Shown here: in pieces, positions 16,339 through 24,761 of the stretch
Numbering within the stretch: position 1 is the stretch's first letter
Layout: each line of letters begins with the position of its first letter
From: WTFY01 sp965220895
Lineage (GTDB): Bacteria > Pseudomonadota > Gammaproteobacteria > UBA4575
Length of the DNA stretch: 64,000 bases
Reading direction: 5' to 3'
NCBI GenBank assembly: GCA_965220895.1
Contig: OZ244850.1
Location: 124,001 to 188,000, forward strand
The notes under the pieces: model-generated
Seen by the model: only the letters and a program-made list of their open reading frames with translations
The model's database searches: none
Told to the model about the DNA's origin: nothing
Translations under genes and position numbers: made by a program

Positions 16339-16414
16339 TGGAGCGGGAAACGAGGCTCGAACTCGCGACCTCAACCTTGGCAAGGTTGCGCTCTACCAAC
16401 TGAGCTATTCCCGC
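16339..16414 (-). tRNA. tRNA-Gly (anticodon GCC)
   Basis: Reading the minus strand gives a full cloverleaf: acceptor GCGGGAA pairs with TTCCCGC, D-arm AGCTCAGTTGGTAGAGC, anticodon stem CAACC/GGTTG around TTGCCAA, T-arm GAGTTCGAGCC. CCA is encoded. It lies about 50 bases downstream of pgsA. In E. coli a tRNA-Gly(GCC) gene also follows uvrC-pgsA, so synteny supports the call. Confidence 0.97.
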
Positions 16415-16465
16415 AGGGGACCACTGCCCGCCAGCCGACCAGGAGATCAGGGCATGGGGTTGTCC

Positions 16466-17023
16466 CTAACCCTGGTAGGACCGGATCGCACGGCTAATAT
16501 AGATCATCATGGACCAAAGTGTAAGTACTACGGCCACGTACAGCAACCCTACCCCGATTTCGAATACCGGGATGCCGAGCACCGGGTAGTAGTAGAGCAG
16601 AAAAAACAATGCCGTCATCTGCGCGGCGGTTTTGAGCTTGCCCAGCATCGAAACGGCCACGGAGTCGCGTTTGCCGAGTTCCGACATCCACTCCCGCAAG
16701 CCCGAAACCACGAGCTCCCGGGCAATAATGATCAGCGCCGGAATCAGGATATACAGTTGCCCGTGGCGATCGACGATCACCACCAGCACCGTGCCGATGA
16801 TCAGCTTGTCGGCAATCGGGTCCAGAAAGGCCCCGAGCTTCGAGACCTGGTCCAGTTTGCGTGCCAGATATCCGTCCAGCCAGTCCGTGACGGAAGCCAC
16901 TGCGAACAGCACGGCCGCCAGCGGCATGCCCCAGTGCTCGGGCAGGAAATAGTAGACGCCGACCAGCAGCGGTGTGATCAGGATCCTGATCATTGTCAGG
17001 ATGTTGGCAATGCCGTATGCCAT
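16466..17023 (-). CDS. pgsA: CDP-diacylglycerol--glycerol-3-phosphate 3-phosphatidyltransferase
   Basis: PgsA makes phosphatidylglycerophosphate, the precursor of phosphatidylglycerol and cardiolipin, in the inner membrane. The product (185 aa) has the CDP-alcohol phosphotransferase signature DWLDGYLARKLD followed by GAFLDPIADK, and about five hydrophobic helices. It begins MAYGIANILTMIRILITPL, as homologues do. It follows uvrC by 11 bases on the same strand and precedes tRNA-Gly, the conserved gammaproteobacterial arrangement. Confidence 0.95.
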   Translation of the reverse strand: MAYGIANILTMIRILITPLLVGVYYFLPEHWGMPLAAVLFAVASVTDWLDGYLARKLDQVSKLGAFLDPIADKLIIGTVLVVIVDRHGQLYILIPALIIIARELVVSGLREWMSELGKRDSVAVSMLGKLKTAAQMTALFFLLYYYPVLGIPVFEIGVGLLYVAVVLTLWSMMIYISRAIRSYQG

Positions 17024-17034
17024 GCAACTTACAT

Positions 17035-18849
17035 TCAGTGACTGTGGATTTCCTGGTAAATGGCCTGGGCAAGGTGGCGGCTTACGCCGGGCACTTTGGC
17101 GAGCTCCTCCACGCCGGCACGCGAGATCCCGCGCATCCCCCCGAAGTGCTTCAGCAGGTTCTGCCTGCGTTTCGGACCCAGCCCCGCAATGCTCTCCAGT
17201 GGCGATGAAACGCGTGCATGTGCACGTCGCTTGCGGTGTCCGCTGATGGCAAAGCGGTGCGCTTCATCACGAATCTGCTGGATCAGACGCAGGGCCAGCG
17301 AATGCGGGGCCGGTCGCACCGGGCGCCCGGTATCGCCCATGATGAGCGTTTCCTGTCCGGCTTTTCTATGCGGCCCTTTTGCAACTCCGACGATACAGAT
17401 CCCCTCGACCTGCAGTTCGAGCAGTGCGTCCCTAGCCTGGGTCACCTGGCCCTTGCCTCCGTCAATCAACAGCATGTCGGGTAATTTGCCCTCCCCTTTC
17501 TTGAGCCGCAGGTAGCGGCGTGTCAGCGCCTGATGCAGGGCCGCGTAGTCATCACCGGCCTGGACCCCCTCGATATTGAAGCGGCGGTACTCCGTTTTCA
17601 GTGGCCCCTCCTGCTCGAACACCACGCACGAGGCCACCGTGGCCTCGCCCCGGGTGTGACTGACATCGAAACACTCGATGCGCTGGGGCATAAATTCCAG
17701 TCCGAGCTCATCCTGAACGGCCTCGAAGCGCTGCATGAGGCTTGCTTTTGAGGCCAGTTTGCCCTGTAGCGCCCCCGTTGCGTTTTTCCTTGCCATGTCG
17801 AGCCAGCGGGCACGCTGGGCGCGCGGTGCGCAAACGATTGACACCTTCCTGCCTGCCTGGCTGCTCAGCATCTCCTGCAGGAGTCCGAGTTCCTCAGGAC
17901 GATGACTGAGTATAATCTCCTCGGGGATCGCGTGGCCAAGGTAGTACTGGCCCAGAAAGGCGCCGATGATTTTTTCCTCGCTTGCGACATCCGGAATCTT
18001 GGGAAAATAGCTCTTGTTGCCGAGATTCATTCCTGCACGGATGTTGAATACCTGCACGCAGGCGACCTCGCCTTCCGATTCGACGGCCGCGATATCGACA
18101 TCGCCGGACTGGGCACTGACGTACTGCTGCTCGGAGACCTTGCGCAACATCTCGATCTTGTTGCGACAGCGTGCGGCCGCCTCGTAATTCAGGTCTGTAG
18201 AAGCCTGGTCCATTTCATTCACGTAGCGGGCAATCAGTGCATGGCTGTTGCCTTCCAGGAATTCGATGGCTGCCTCGATTTCATTGCGGTAGCTGTCTTC
18301 GTCGATCAGTCCTACACAGGGCCCGCTACAGCGGTCAATCTGGTACTGCAGGCAGGGCCGGCTGCGATGGCTGAAAAAATAATCGTCACACGGGCGTACC
18401 TTGAAAACCTTCTGCAGCAGGTTCAGTGCGCTGCGCGCTGCACCCGGGCTGGCGTAGGGGCCGAAGTAGCGCCCTTTGCGCTCGCGCCTGCCCCGATAGA
18501 AGGTGATCTGCGGGTAGTCGTGCTCGGACGAGATGAAGATGTAGGGATAGCTCTTGTCGTCGCGCAGCAGGATGTTGTAGCGCGGGCGGTGGCGCTTGAT
18601 GAGGTTGTTCTCGAGCAACAGGGCTTCGGCCTCCGTATTGGTGACCGCGGTTTCAACCGCCGCCGTTTGCGAGATCATCTTGGTCAGGCGCGGACTTCGC
18701 TGGCTACGGTTGAAGTAGGCGGCAACCCTTTTTCTCAGGTTTTTGGCCTTGCCGACATACAGTGGCTTTCCCTGCGCATCGAGCATGCGGTACACGCCCG
18801 GGTGCGGGCTCAGGGTCTGAATGAACTGTTTGGGATCAAATTCGCTCAT
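17035..18849 (-). CDS. uvrC: Excinuclease ABC subunit C
   Basis: UvrC makes both incisions around bulky DNA lesions after UvrAB loading. The 604-residue protein shows the GIY-YIG N-terminal nuclease (HPGVYRMLDAQGKPLYVGKA at about 16-35), a UVR coiled motif near 200-235, the RNase H-like C-terminal nuclease starting around IECFDVSHTRGEATVASCVV with LLIDGGKGQV, and terminal helix-hairpin-helix motifs (IAGLGPKRRQNLLKHFGG). All domains are complete. It overlaps no neighbour; the udg gene ends 16 bases upstream and pgsA starts 11 bases downstream. Confidence 0.97.
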   Translation of the reverse strand: MSEFDPKQFIQTLSPHPGVYRMLDAQGKPLYVGKAKNLRKRVAAYFNRSQRSPRLTKMISQTAAVETAVTNTEAEALLLENNLIKRHRPRYNILLRDDKSYPYIFISSEHDYPQITFYRGRRERKGRYFGPYASPGAARSALNLLQKVFKVRPCDDYFFSHRSRPCLQYQIDRCSGPCVGLIDEDSYRNEIEAAIEFLEGNSHALIARYVNEMDQASTDLNYEAAARCRNKIEMLRKVSEQQYVSAQSGDVDIAAVESEGEVACVQVFNIRAGMNLGNKSYFPKIPDVASEEKIIGAFLGQYYLGHAIPEEIILSHRPEELGLLQEMLSSQAGRKVSIVCAPRAQRARWLDMARKNATGALQGKLASKASLMQRFEAVQDELGLEFMPQRIECFDVSHTRGEATVASCVVFEQEGPLKTEYRRFNIEGVQAGDDYAALHQALTRRYLRLKKGEGKLPDMLLIDGGKGQVTQARDALLELQVEGICIVGVAKGPHRKAGQETLIMGDTGRPVRPAPHSLALRLIQQIRDEAHRFAISGHRKRRAHARVSSPLESIAGLGPKRRQNLLKHFGGMRGISRAGVEELAKVPGVSRHLAQAIYQEIHSH

Positions 18850-18865
18850 GCTGGGTCAAGGTCAC

Positions 18866-19519
18866 TCACTGGAGGTCATTCATCGCCGTGACCGCTTTTG
18901 AAAAAACGGCCTCGAACTGCTTTCGGGTCAGCCGGCCCGTTTGCGTGTTGTAGCGGCTGCAGTGGTACGAGTCCAGCAGGCTCCACCTGCCCTCGATGCG
19001 ATACAGCGTGCCATGGGCAAATGCGTAGTGGCTCAGCTTCACACCCAGCGCGCGCAAGACCGCATCGTGGGCGATCCTGCCCAGGGCCAGCACCACGCTG
19101 TCCGGACGCAGCATAGCCAGTTCGTTGTGCAGGTAGGTGTTGCAGTTTTTGATTTCCTCGACCGTGGGCTTGTTTGCAGGCGGCAGGCATTTCACGGCGT
19201 TGGTGATCCGGCAGTTCCTCAGTTCAAGCCGGTCACCGGCATTTTCCGAGACCGGGCGCGTCGAGAACCCGAACTTGTACAGCGTGCGATACAGCAGGAG
19301 ACCTGCATGATCCCCGGTGAAAGGCCGGCCGGTGGCATTGGCACCGTGCAGTCCAGGAGCCAGCCCGACGATCAGCAGCTGCGCACCCGGATCACCGAAG
19401 GCTGCAACCGGCTTGCAGTGGTATTCCGGGTGCAGGGTTTTCTTGAGCGCCAGGTTCTTGGCAATGCGGGGGCATCGCCTGCAGTCTTCCCGGTAAGTCG
19501 ATGCGTGTACTGTAGACAC
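18866..19519 (-). CDS. Uracil-DNA glycosylase, family 5-like iron-sulfur type (UdgB)
   Basis: The 217-residue protein has the family motif IVGLAPGLHGANATGRPFTG near residue 50, where the first active-site motif carries Gly instead of a catalytic Asp/Asn, as in UdgB enzymes. Cysteines in CRRCPRIAK near residue 14 and further Cys at LRNCRITNAVKC fit a 4Fe-4S cluster. The C-terminal motif LLDSYHCSRYNTQTGRLT supplies the second catalytic histidine region. UdgB removes uracil, and often hypoxanthine, from double-stranded DNA. It sits between fabH and uvrC, so with mug this is the second base-excision glycosylase in the window. Confidence 0.85.
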   Translation of the reverse strand: MSTVHASTYREDCRRCPRIAKNLALKKTLHPEYHCKPVAAFGDPGAQLLIVGLAPGLHGANATGRPFTGDHAGLLLYRTLYKFGFSTRPVSENAGDRLELRNCRITNAVKCLPPANKPTVEEIKNCNTYLHNELAMLRPDSVVLALGRIAHDAVLRALGVKLSHYAFAHGTLYRIEGRWSLLDSYHCSRYNTQTGRLTRKQFEAVFSKAVTAMNDLQ

Positions 19520-19537
19520 CAGACCAGCTGCGTCGGG

Positions 19538-20506
19538 TCAGAACTGCAGCAGCGCTGAACCCCACGTAAACCCGCTCCCGAAAGCCTCGAGCATCAAGGT
19601 CTCCCCTTTCTTGATCCGGCCGTCGCGCACGGCCGTATCCAGTGCCAGGGGGATGGATGCCGCAGAAGTGTTGCCATGTTCTGCCACCGTCAGTACAACG
19701 TGCTCCATCGGCATCTTCAGCTTTCGCGCCGTGGCTTCGATGATCCTGCGGTTTGCCTGGTGTGGCACCAGCCAGTCCAGATCGCCCTTGCTGATCTGAT
19801 TGGCCTCCAGGGCCTCGTCCACGATCTCGCCCAGCTTGTTCACCGCCATCTTGAACACGGCATTGCCTTCCATGTAGACATACGCCTCCCCGGCCTTGAG
19901 CTGCTCGTAGCCACTGGAGATACCGTGCGGCACGTGCAGCAGGTGTTCATAGCTGCCATCGGCATGCAGGTGCGTGGACAAAATCCCGGGTTCGTCAGAG
20001 GCCTCGAGCACGACCGCACCGGCCCCGTCCCCGAACAGCACGCAGGTGCTGCGGTCATTCCAGTCCAGAATGCGGGACAGGGTCTCCGAACCTACGATCA
20101 GCGCACACCTGGCCTCGCCTGCACGGATGAACTTGTCCGCAATTCCCAGGGCATACACAAAGCCCGTGCACACCGCTTGTACATCGAATGCCGGACAACC
20201 GTGCACGTCGAGCCGCTTTTGCAGCAGACAGGCCGTGCCCGGAAAGATCTTGTCGGCGGTGGTGGTCGCAAGGATGATCAGGTCGATGTCGGCGTGGGAC
20301 TTGCCCGCCATGTCGATCGCGCGCAGGGCGGCACTGGCGGCAAGGTCGCAGGTGGTCTCGCCCTCGGCCGCGATATGGCGCTGCCGGATGCCCGTGCGTT
20401 CCTGTATCCACTCATCCGTGGTGTCAACAAGCTCCTCCATGTCCTTGTTTGTAAGTACTTTCTCTGGCAAATAGCTTCCGGTGCCTGTGATTTTCGAATA
20501 CGTCAT
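19538..20506 (-). CDS. fabH: Beta-ketoacyl-ACP synthase III
   Basis: FabH condenses acetyl-CoA with malonyl-ACP to start type II fatty-acid synthesis. The product (322 aa) carries the catalytic cysteine in AVCTGF (near residue 112), the histidine in VPHQANRRI (near 248) and the asparagine in EHGNTSAASIP (near 278). It begins 2 bases after the plsX stop. In many gammaproteobacteria fabD, fabG and acpP follow; here a uracil glycosylase and uvrC follow instead, so the rest of the cluster is elsewhere. Confidence 0.96.
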   Translation of the reverse strand: MTYSKITGTGSYLPEKVLTNKDMEELVDTTDEWIQERTGIRQRHIAAEGETTCDLAASAALRAIDMAGKSHADIDLIILATTTADKIFPGTACLLQKRLDVHGCPAFDVQAVCTGFVYALGIADKFIRAGEARCALIVGSETLSRILDWNDRSTCVLFGDGAGAVVLEASDEPGILSTHLHADGSYEHLLHVPHGISSGYEQLKAGEAYVYMEGNAVFKMAVNKLGEIVDEALEANQISKGDLDWLVPHQANRRIIEATARKLKMPMEHVVLTVAEHGNTSAASIPLALDTAVRDGRIKKGETLMLEAFGSGFTWGSALLQF

Positions 20507-20508
20507 GG

Positions 20509-21528
20509 TCAGTTGTTGTATTTCAGATATTCGGCGATGTGGGTGTCGATCATTTGAGGCACCTGCTTGACTGCTTCCAGGCGTGCGATGTCGATTGCGT
20601 GCTGGAACGAATAGGCATCCGCCCCGCCGTGGCTTTTGACGACCACGCCCCGCAGTCCCAGAAGACTGGCGCCATTATAGCACCGCGGATCGATTCGCCG
20701 CCGGAATGATTTCAGCACCGGCAGGGCCAGGAGTCCGCAGAGCTGGGTGAACAGGTTCTGTTTGAATTCCTGCTGAATAAAGTGGGAGATTGTTTTCGCC
20801 ACACCCTCGCTGGACTTCAGCGAGACGTTGCCGGCAAAGCCGTCGCACACCACCACGTTGACATCCCCGCAATAGACGTCATCGCCCTCGACATAGCCGA
20901 TGTAGTTCAGCCCGCTCCTTTGCAGCATTTCATGGGCATGCTTCACCTGGTCGTTGCCCTTGATTTCCTCTTCACCTATATTGAGCAGTCCGACCTTCGG
21001 GTTCTCGATCTCGTCAATGGCGGAGGCCAGCACCGCACCCATGACGGCAAACTGCAACAGGTGTTCGCTGCTGCAGCCTACATTGGCCCCCAGGTCCAGC
21101 ATGTAGGTCTGGCCCTGGATGGAGGGGATCGCGCTGGTGATGGCCGGGCGATCAATGCCCGACAGCATCTTGAGCACGTAACGGGCAGTGGCGACCAGTG
21201 CCCCGGTGTTCCCGGCACTCACGCAGGCATCCGCAGTACCATCCTTGACCAGGTCCACGGCCACCCGCATGGACGAGTCTTTTTTGCTGCGCAGTGCCCG
21301 TGAAGGCGATTCATCCATTTCGATGCGCTGACTTGCGTGATGCACGCGCAGCCGGTCTGAAAGTGAAGAATTGATGCGGGCGAGTTCGTCGGTGATCTCG
21401 CGTTCGTCGCCGACCAGGATCAGCGAGGTGTCCGGGTGATCCTTCAGGTAGGCGACGGCGGCCTCGGCGACCACGGCGACCCCGAAGTCACCGCCCATGG
21501 CATCCAGGGAGACTGTGTAGCGGGTCAC
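20509..21528 (-). CDS. plsX: Phosphate acyltransferase PlsX
   Basis: PlsX converts acyl-ACP to acyl-phosphate for glycerol-3-phosphate acylation by PlsY. The 339-residue protein begins with the family signature SLDAMGGDFG and has LDLGANVGCSSEHLLQFA and VVCDGFAGNVSLKSSEGVAK. It lies between rpmF and fabH on the minus strand, the canonical yceD-rpmF-plsX-fabH order, linking ribosome assembly and membrane lipid synthesis. Confidence 0.96.
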   Translation of the reverse strand: MTRYTVSLDAMGGDFGVAVVAEAAVAYLKDHPDTSLILVGDEREITDELARINSSLSDRLRVHHASQRIEMDESPSRALRSKKDSSMRVAVDLVKDGTADACVSAGNTGALVATARYVLKMLSGIDRPAITSAIPSIQGQTYMLDLGANVGCSSEHLLQFAVMGAVLASAIDEIENPKVGLLNIGEEEIKGNDQVKHAHEMLQRSGLNYIGYVEGDDVYCGDVNVVVCDGFAGNVSLKSSEGVAKTISHFIQQEFKQNLFTQLCGLLALPVLKSFRRRIDPRCYNGASLLGLRGVVVKSHGGADAYSFQHAIDIARLEAVKQVPQMIDTHIAEYLKYNN

Positions 21529-21626
21529 GATAAGTCAGGCTGATCCCTGAACGCCGTATGCGAGGCGGGCATCCAGGCCATCAGTGTTCGTCGGGGGATG
21601 GTTTTGAGAAACCGGTACGGAAGCGG

Positions 21627-21824
21627 TTATTCCTCTTCGTCCTCGTACTCATCGGGTTTCACGATCACCTGCCGGCCCCGGTAGTAGCCATCCTCCGTCA
21701 CGTGATGGCGCCGGTGCCGCTCGCCGGTGGTCGAATCCGTGGACAGGGTGGCAGCGGTGAGCGCATCATGCGCTCGACGCATGTCTCTTTTTGAGCGTGT
21801 CTTCCTGTTCTTTTGTACCGCCAT
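21627..21824 (-). CDS. rpmF: 50S ribosomal protein L32
   Basis: The 65-residue product begins MAVQKNRKTRSKRDMRRAHD, the typical L32 N-terminus, followed by a basic stretch GERHRRHHVTEDGYYRGRQV. It ends in an acidic tail (DEYEDEEE). No zinc-binding cysteine pair is present, as in the C-minus form of L32. An AGGAGA site precedes the start (15-base gap from yceD). Confidence 0.96.
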   Translation of the reverse strand: MAVQKNRKTRSKRDMRRAHDALTAATLSTDSTTGERHRRHHVTEDGYYRGRQVIVKPDEYEDEEE

Positions 21825-21839
21825 GGGATTCTCCTCGCT

Positions 21840-22358
21840 TCACGAGCGTTTCAAAATGGCGAACGGATTCCTGGCTGGGCCGCTCGCCCTCTCCTTCGAA
21901 CTAAGCCACGCTACCATACCTTGATCACAGTGTGAAATATCCACATGTCTAGGGACCAGAGGCAGTGCGAGCAGCAGTTCGTCCTCGACCAGCTGCGCAA
22001 GCTCCAGGCTGGAACCTTCGTATTCGTAGAGATCGTACCCCTCGGGCACCTTGGCGGAACCTCCCGGGATGGACCCCACCATGAGCCTGACGTCCGGGTC
22101 GACCCGTACTTGGACCTCGCCCAGGCAACGCACACAGCGCAAGCCCAGCGTGCAGGCAATCTTTCCCTCCATCCGGCACCCGGACCCTGTGTGTGCCAGG
22201 TGCAAGTCAACGGTGACGGGCGAACCGATCGAGATCACCGCCTCGCGCAGGCGGGTCATGGAGTCCGCCGGCAACTCCCCGGCAAAGGCCAGAGGATGTT
22301 CCGTCACGGCCTGCGGGTTGAAGCATTTGGGCAGGAGGGTGTGCGCTGGCTCGGGCAT
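21840..22358 (-). CDS. yceD: YceD family (DUF177) 23S rRNA accumulation protein
   Basis: YceD is a conserved protein needed for normal 23S rRNA levels in E. coli and plants; its molecular role is not settled. The product (172 aa) contains CTLGLRCVRCLGEVQ, with the family's CxxC near residue 75, and a C-terminal acidic segment ending in a basic tail. It lies directly before rpmF (15 bases), the conserved pairing, and 22 bases after the end of sppA. Confidence 0.9.
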   Translation of the reverse strand: MPEPAHTLLPKCFNPQAVTEHPLAFAGELPADSMTRLREAVISIGSPVTVDLHLAHTGSGCRMEGKIACTLGLRCVRCLGEVQVRVDPDVRLMVGSIPGGSAKVPEGYDLYEYEGSSLELAQLVEDELLLALPLVPRHVDISHCDQGMVAWLSSKERASGPARNPFAILKRS

Positions 22359-22380
22359 GGCCTGGTGGAGCGTCGAGGGC

Positions 22381-23364
22381 TCAGCGAAGCGCCGGGTTCA
22401 CGAGGAGTTCGCGTACCGGTCGGGTCAGGGCACTCCCCAGTTGCCTGGCAAAGCGCTGCAAGACATCCTCACGCTGGGTGTAATCCTGAATACCCGCAAC
22501 GCCCACCACTTCGCGTGCCACGAAACCCGGGCTGCCGAAACCATCCACAAGCCCGATCTCGAGCGCCTGCTCGCCGGTCCAGAACAGGCCGCTGAATACC
22601 TCGTCCTCGTCGATGAGCCGGTCGCCCCTGCCCTGTCGCACCGCCTCGATGAACTGCTGGTGGATTTCATCAAGCAGTTTCTGCACATGCGCCTTCTCGA
22701 GCGGTTCTTCAGGAGAAAACGGATCCAGCAGTCCCTTGTGCTTGCCCGCGATCATGAGCCGGCGTTCAATGCCGAGCTTTTCCATCGCCTTGACAAAACC
22801 GAAGCCGTCCATCATCACCCCGATGGAGCCGACGATACTGGCCTTGTCCGCATAAATCTCATCGGCGGCCACGGCGGCGAAAACGCCGCCCGAGGCACAG
22901 ACATCGGTGACCACCGCGTACAGGGGTTTTTCAGGATGGAGATCACGCAGCCGCGTGATCTCGCGATTGATGTAGCCGGCCTGCACGGGACTTCCTCCCG
23001 GGCTGTTGATCTTCAGGATCACGGCCACGGAGCGGGGATTCTCGAAAGCAGCACGCAGTCCTGAATTCACGTTGTGTGCGCTGGCCGTCTCGCCATCGGC
23101 AATGATGCCGGTCATCTCCACCATCGCCGTATGCTGTGTGCTGTCCGGAAGTGCAGAAAGGTTCCAGTCCATCATGCCAATGAGGAACAGGCCGAGATAG
23201 GCAAAGCCCAGTGACTTGAAGAATATTCCCCAGCGCCTGGCTCTGCGCTGTTCCCTGAGGCCGGCGGAGGCCAGCTGCACGATGGCATCCTGTTCCCAGG
23301 AGGACACGGTTCGCGCAGGACGCAAGTGCTCGCGCTCGCCTTCCAGGTTGATCTCAGGTTCCAT
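22381..23364 (-). CDS. sppA: Signal peptide peptidase SppA, short form (S49)
   Basis: SppA degrades cleaved signal peptides in the inner membrane. The 327-residue protein has a single N-terminal membrane helix (about 50-75), the catalytic serine in DVCASGGVFAAVAAD and the lysine in IAGKHKGLLDPFSPE, plus VGSIGVMMDGFG. Length fits the short bacterial SppA rather than the 600-residue E. coli form. The ATG at 23364 overlaps the rluC end by 11 bases. Earlier in-frame ATGs at 23403 and 23415 are possible; none has a strong Shine-Dalgarno site. Confidence 0.88.
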   Translation of the reverse strand: MEPEINLEGEREHLRPARTVSSWEQDAIVQLASAGLREQRRARRWGIFFKSLGFAYLGLFLIGMMDWNLSALPDSTQHTAMVEMTGIIADGETASAHNVNSGLRAAFENPRSVAVILKINSPGGSPVQAGYINREITRLRDLHPEKPLYAVVTDVCASGGVFAAVAADEIYADKASIVGSIGVMMDGFGFVKAMEKLGIERRLMIAGKHKGLLDPFSPEEPLEKAHVQKLLDEIHQQFIEAVRQGRGDRLIDEDEVFSGLFWTGEQALEIGLVDGFGSPGFVAREVVGVAGIQDYTQREDVLQRFARQLGSALTRPVRELLVNPALR

Positions 23365-24334
23365 ATTCTGTATCCGGCTTGGAACTTCCGGTCGGTTTTC
23401 CATGCATGTACGCATGCGCGGAGAGGCTTTCCAGGAAGTCGTTCAGTTCGGGACTCAACGGTGCTTTTATAGCATATTTCACGTCGTTGCTTCGACACTG
23501 GAAGGTGAGCTTCGAGGCATGCAGGAACATGCGCTTGAGCCCGTCCTTGCGCAAGGTGCGGTTAAAGGAGAAATCCCCGTACTTCGGGTCCCCTGCCACC
23601 GGATGGCCGGCCTGCGCGGCATGGATGCGGATCTGGTGGGTGCGCCCGGTGCGGATCCTGATTTTCATCAGGGAAAGCCCGGCAAAGACCCGCAGCGGAT
23701 GAAAGTGGGTGATGGCCTCCCGATAGCGCCCGTTTGCCCCTTCAGGGTCGGGTCGCTCCGTCTTCTTTTTCAATGGCACGCGGATCTTCTTCACTCCCTG
23801 GTGCCAGGTCCCCTTGACCAGGGCCAGATACTCCTTTTCGATTTCACGATCCCTGAGTAATGCATGCAGCTCACCCAGCATGGCCTTGTCCTTGGCGATG
23901 AGCAGGCAGCCGCTGGTGTGGCGGTCCAGCCGGTGGACAAGTTCCAGGAAAGGGGCTTTCGGGCGAATCGCGCGCAGCACCTCGATCACGCCAAACGGTG
24001 CCAGGTGACCTGGATGCACGGCGATGCCTGCCGGTTTGTTGATGGCGAGAACCGATGCATCCTCGTACAGGATGCAGGACTGGATCACAGCGCGGATGTT
24101 CTGTGGGATCACTGGCATGCGGGTCGGTGCGGTACGCAACGGAGGAACCGTCACCGTGTCATTCGCGACCAGCCGGTGGGTTTGCCGGATGCGCTTGCCG
24201 TTGATCCGGATTTTGCCGGTGCGCAGCAAACGGTAGATGAGGCCCTTGGGGACCCCCTTGAGGTTCGCGAACAGGAAGTTATCGACCCGCTGGCCTTCCC
24301 GGGTGGCATCGATGACATAGCTGGTCGGCTTCAT
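23354..24334 (-). CDS. rluC: 23S rRNA pseudouridine synthase RluC
   Basis: RluC forms pseudouridines at positions 955, 2504 and 2580 (E. coli numbering) of 23S rRNA. The product (326 aa) has an N-terminal S4 RNA-binding domain (RVDNFLFANLKGVPKGLIYR) and the catalytic aspartate motif LVHRLDRHTSGCLLIAKD. A C-terminal RTHQIRIHAAQAGHPV is also clear. It is divergent from rne, the usual gammaproteobacterial layout. The ATG at 24334 gives the family N-terminus; the frame extends upstream to 24400. Confidence 0.93.
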   Translation of the reverse strand: MKPTSYVIDATREGQRVDNFLFANLKGVPKGLIYRLLRTGKIRINGKRIRQTHRLVANDTVTVPPLRTAPTRMPVIPQNIRAVIQSCILYEDASVLAINKPAGIAVHPGHLAPFGVIEVLRAIRPKAPFLELVHRLDRHTSGCLLIAKDKAMLGELHALLRDREIEKEYLALVKGTWHQGVKKIRVPLKKKTERPDPEGANGRYREAITHFHPLRVFAGLSLMKIRIRTGRTHQIRIHAAQAGHPVAGDPKYGDFSFNRTLRKDGLKRMFLHASKLTFQCRSNDVKYAIKAPLSPELNDFLESLSAHAYMHGKPTGSSKPDTEYGT

Positions 24335-24761
24335 GATGGATTCACAGCGTGCTGTCGGCAGCTCAATTGCCCCGGGGATCGGGAGCAGCGTGTACCACAA
24401 CAGTATAACTTGTTAATTCTGGAATAGTTACGTACCATTGCTGTCACGGTGCCAACGATGAAATGCATGTTTGATGCGGTACCGTCTTAGTGTTGGATTT
24501 TCTGTTTCCACAGCCCCGGGCGTTTCTGCCGTGGCTATGGAACCAAGCTTGAGCCGTACCGGACGATGGGTTCACAAGGAGCCACGCGAATCGGTTCAGA
24601 GTAACAAATGATTGGTTTATTAAGTTTCACAGTCCACTTGTTCCACGGACCCCTCTCCACTGAACCTGCAGGCCAGGCACATCAAGGCCCTGGGGGAACC
24701 CGTATGGAGCGGCATCCATTACATGCATCGCGTGGAAAGCGGACACTACACAGAGTTAGCA
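24335..24761 (+). promoter_or_regulatory. 427-base divergent rluC/rne spacer, probable long rne leader
   Basis: No convincing gene. In E. coli the rne mRNA has a leader of about 360 nt with hairpins by which RNase E limits its own synthesis, and a leader of similar length is possible here. I see no clear consensus promoter for rne and did not fold the RNA. An AAGGAGCC (about 24578) is followed by a short open frame from 24608 that probably is not translated. Confidence 0.4.

Noticed and set aside
17902..18891. A 329-codon plus-strand open frame opposite uvrC
   Set aside because: Antisense to a complete uvrC with all domains; composition not gene-like.
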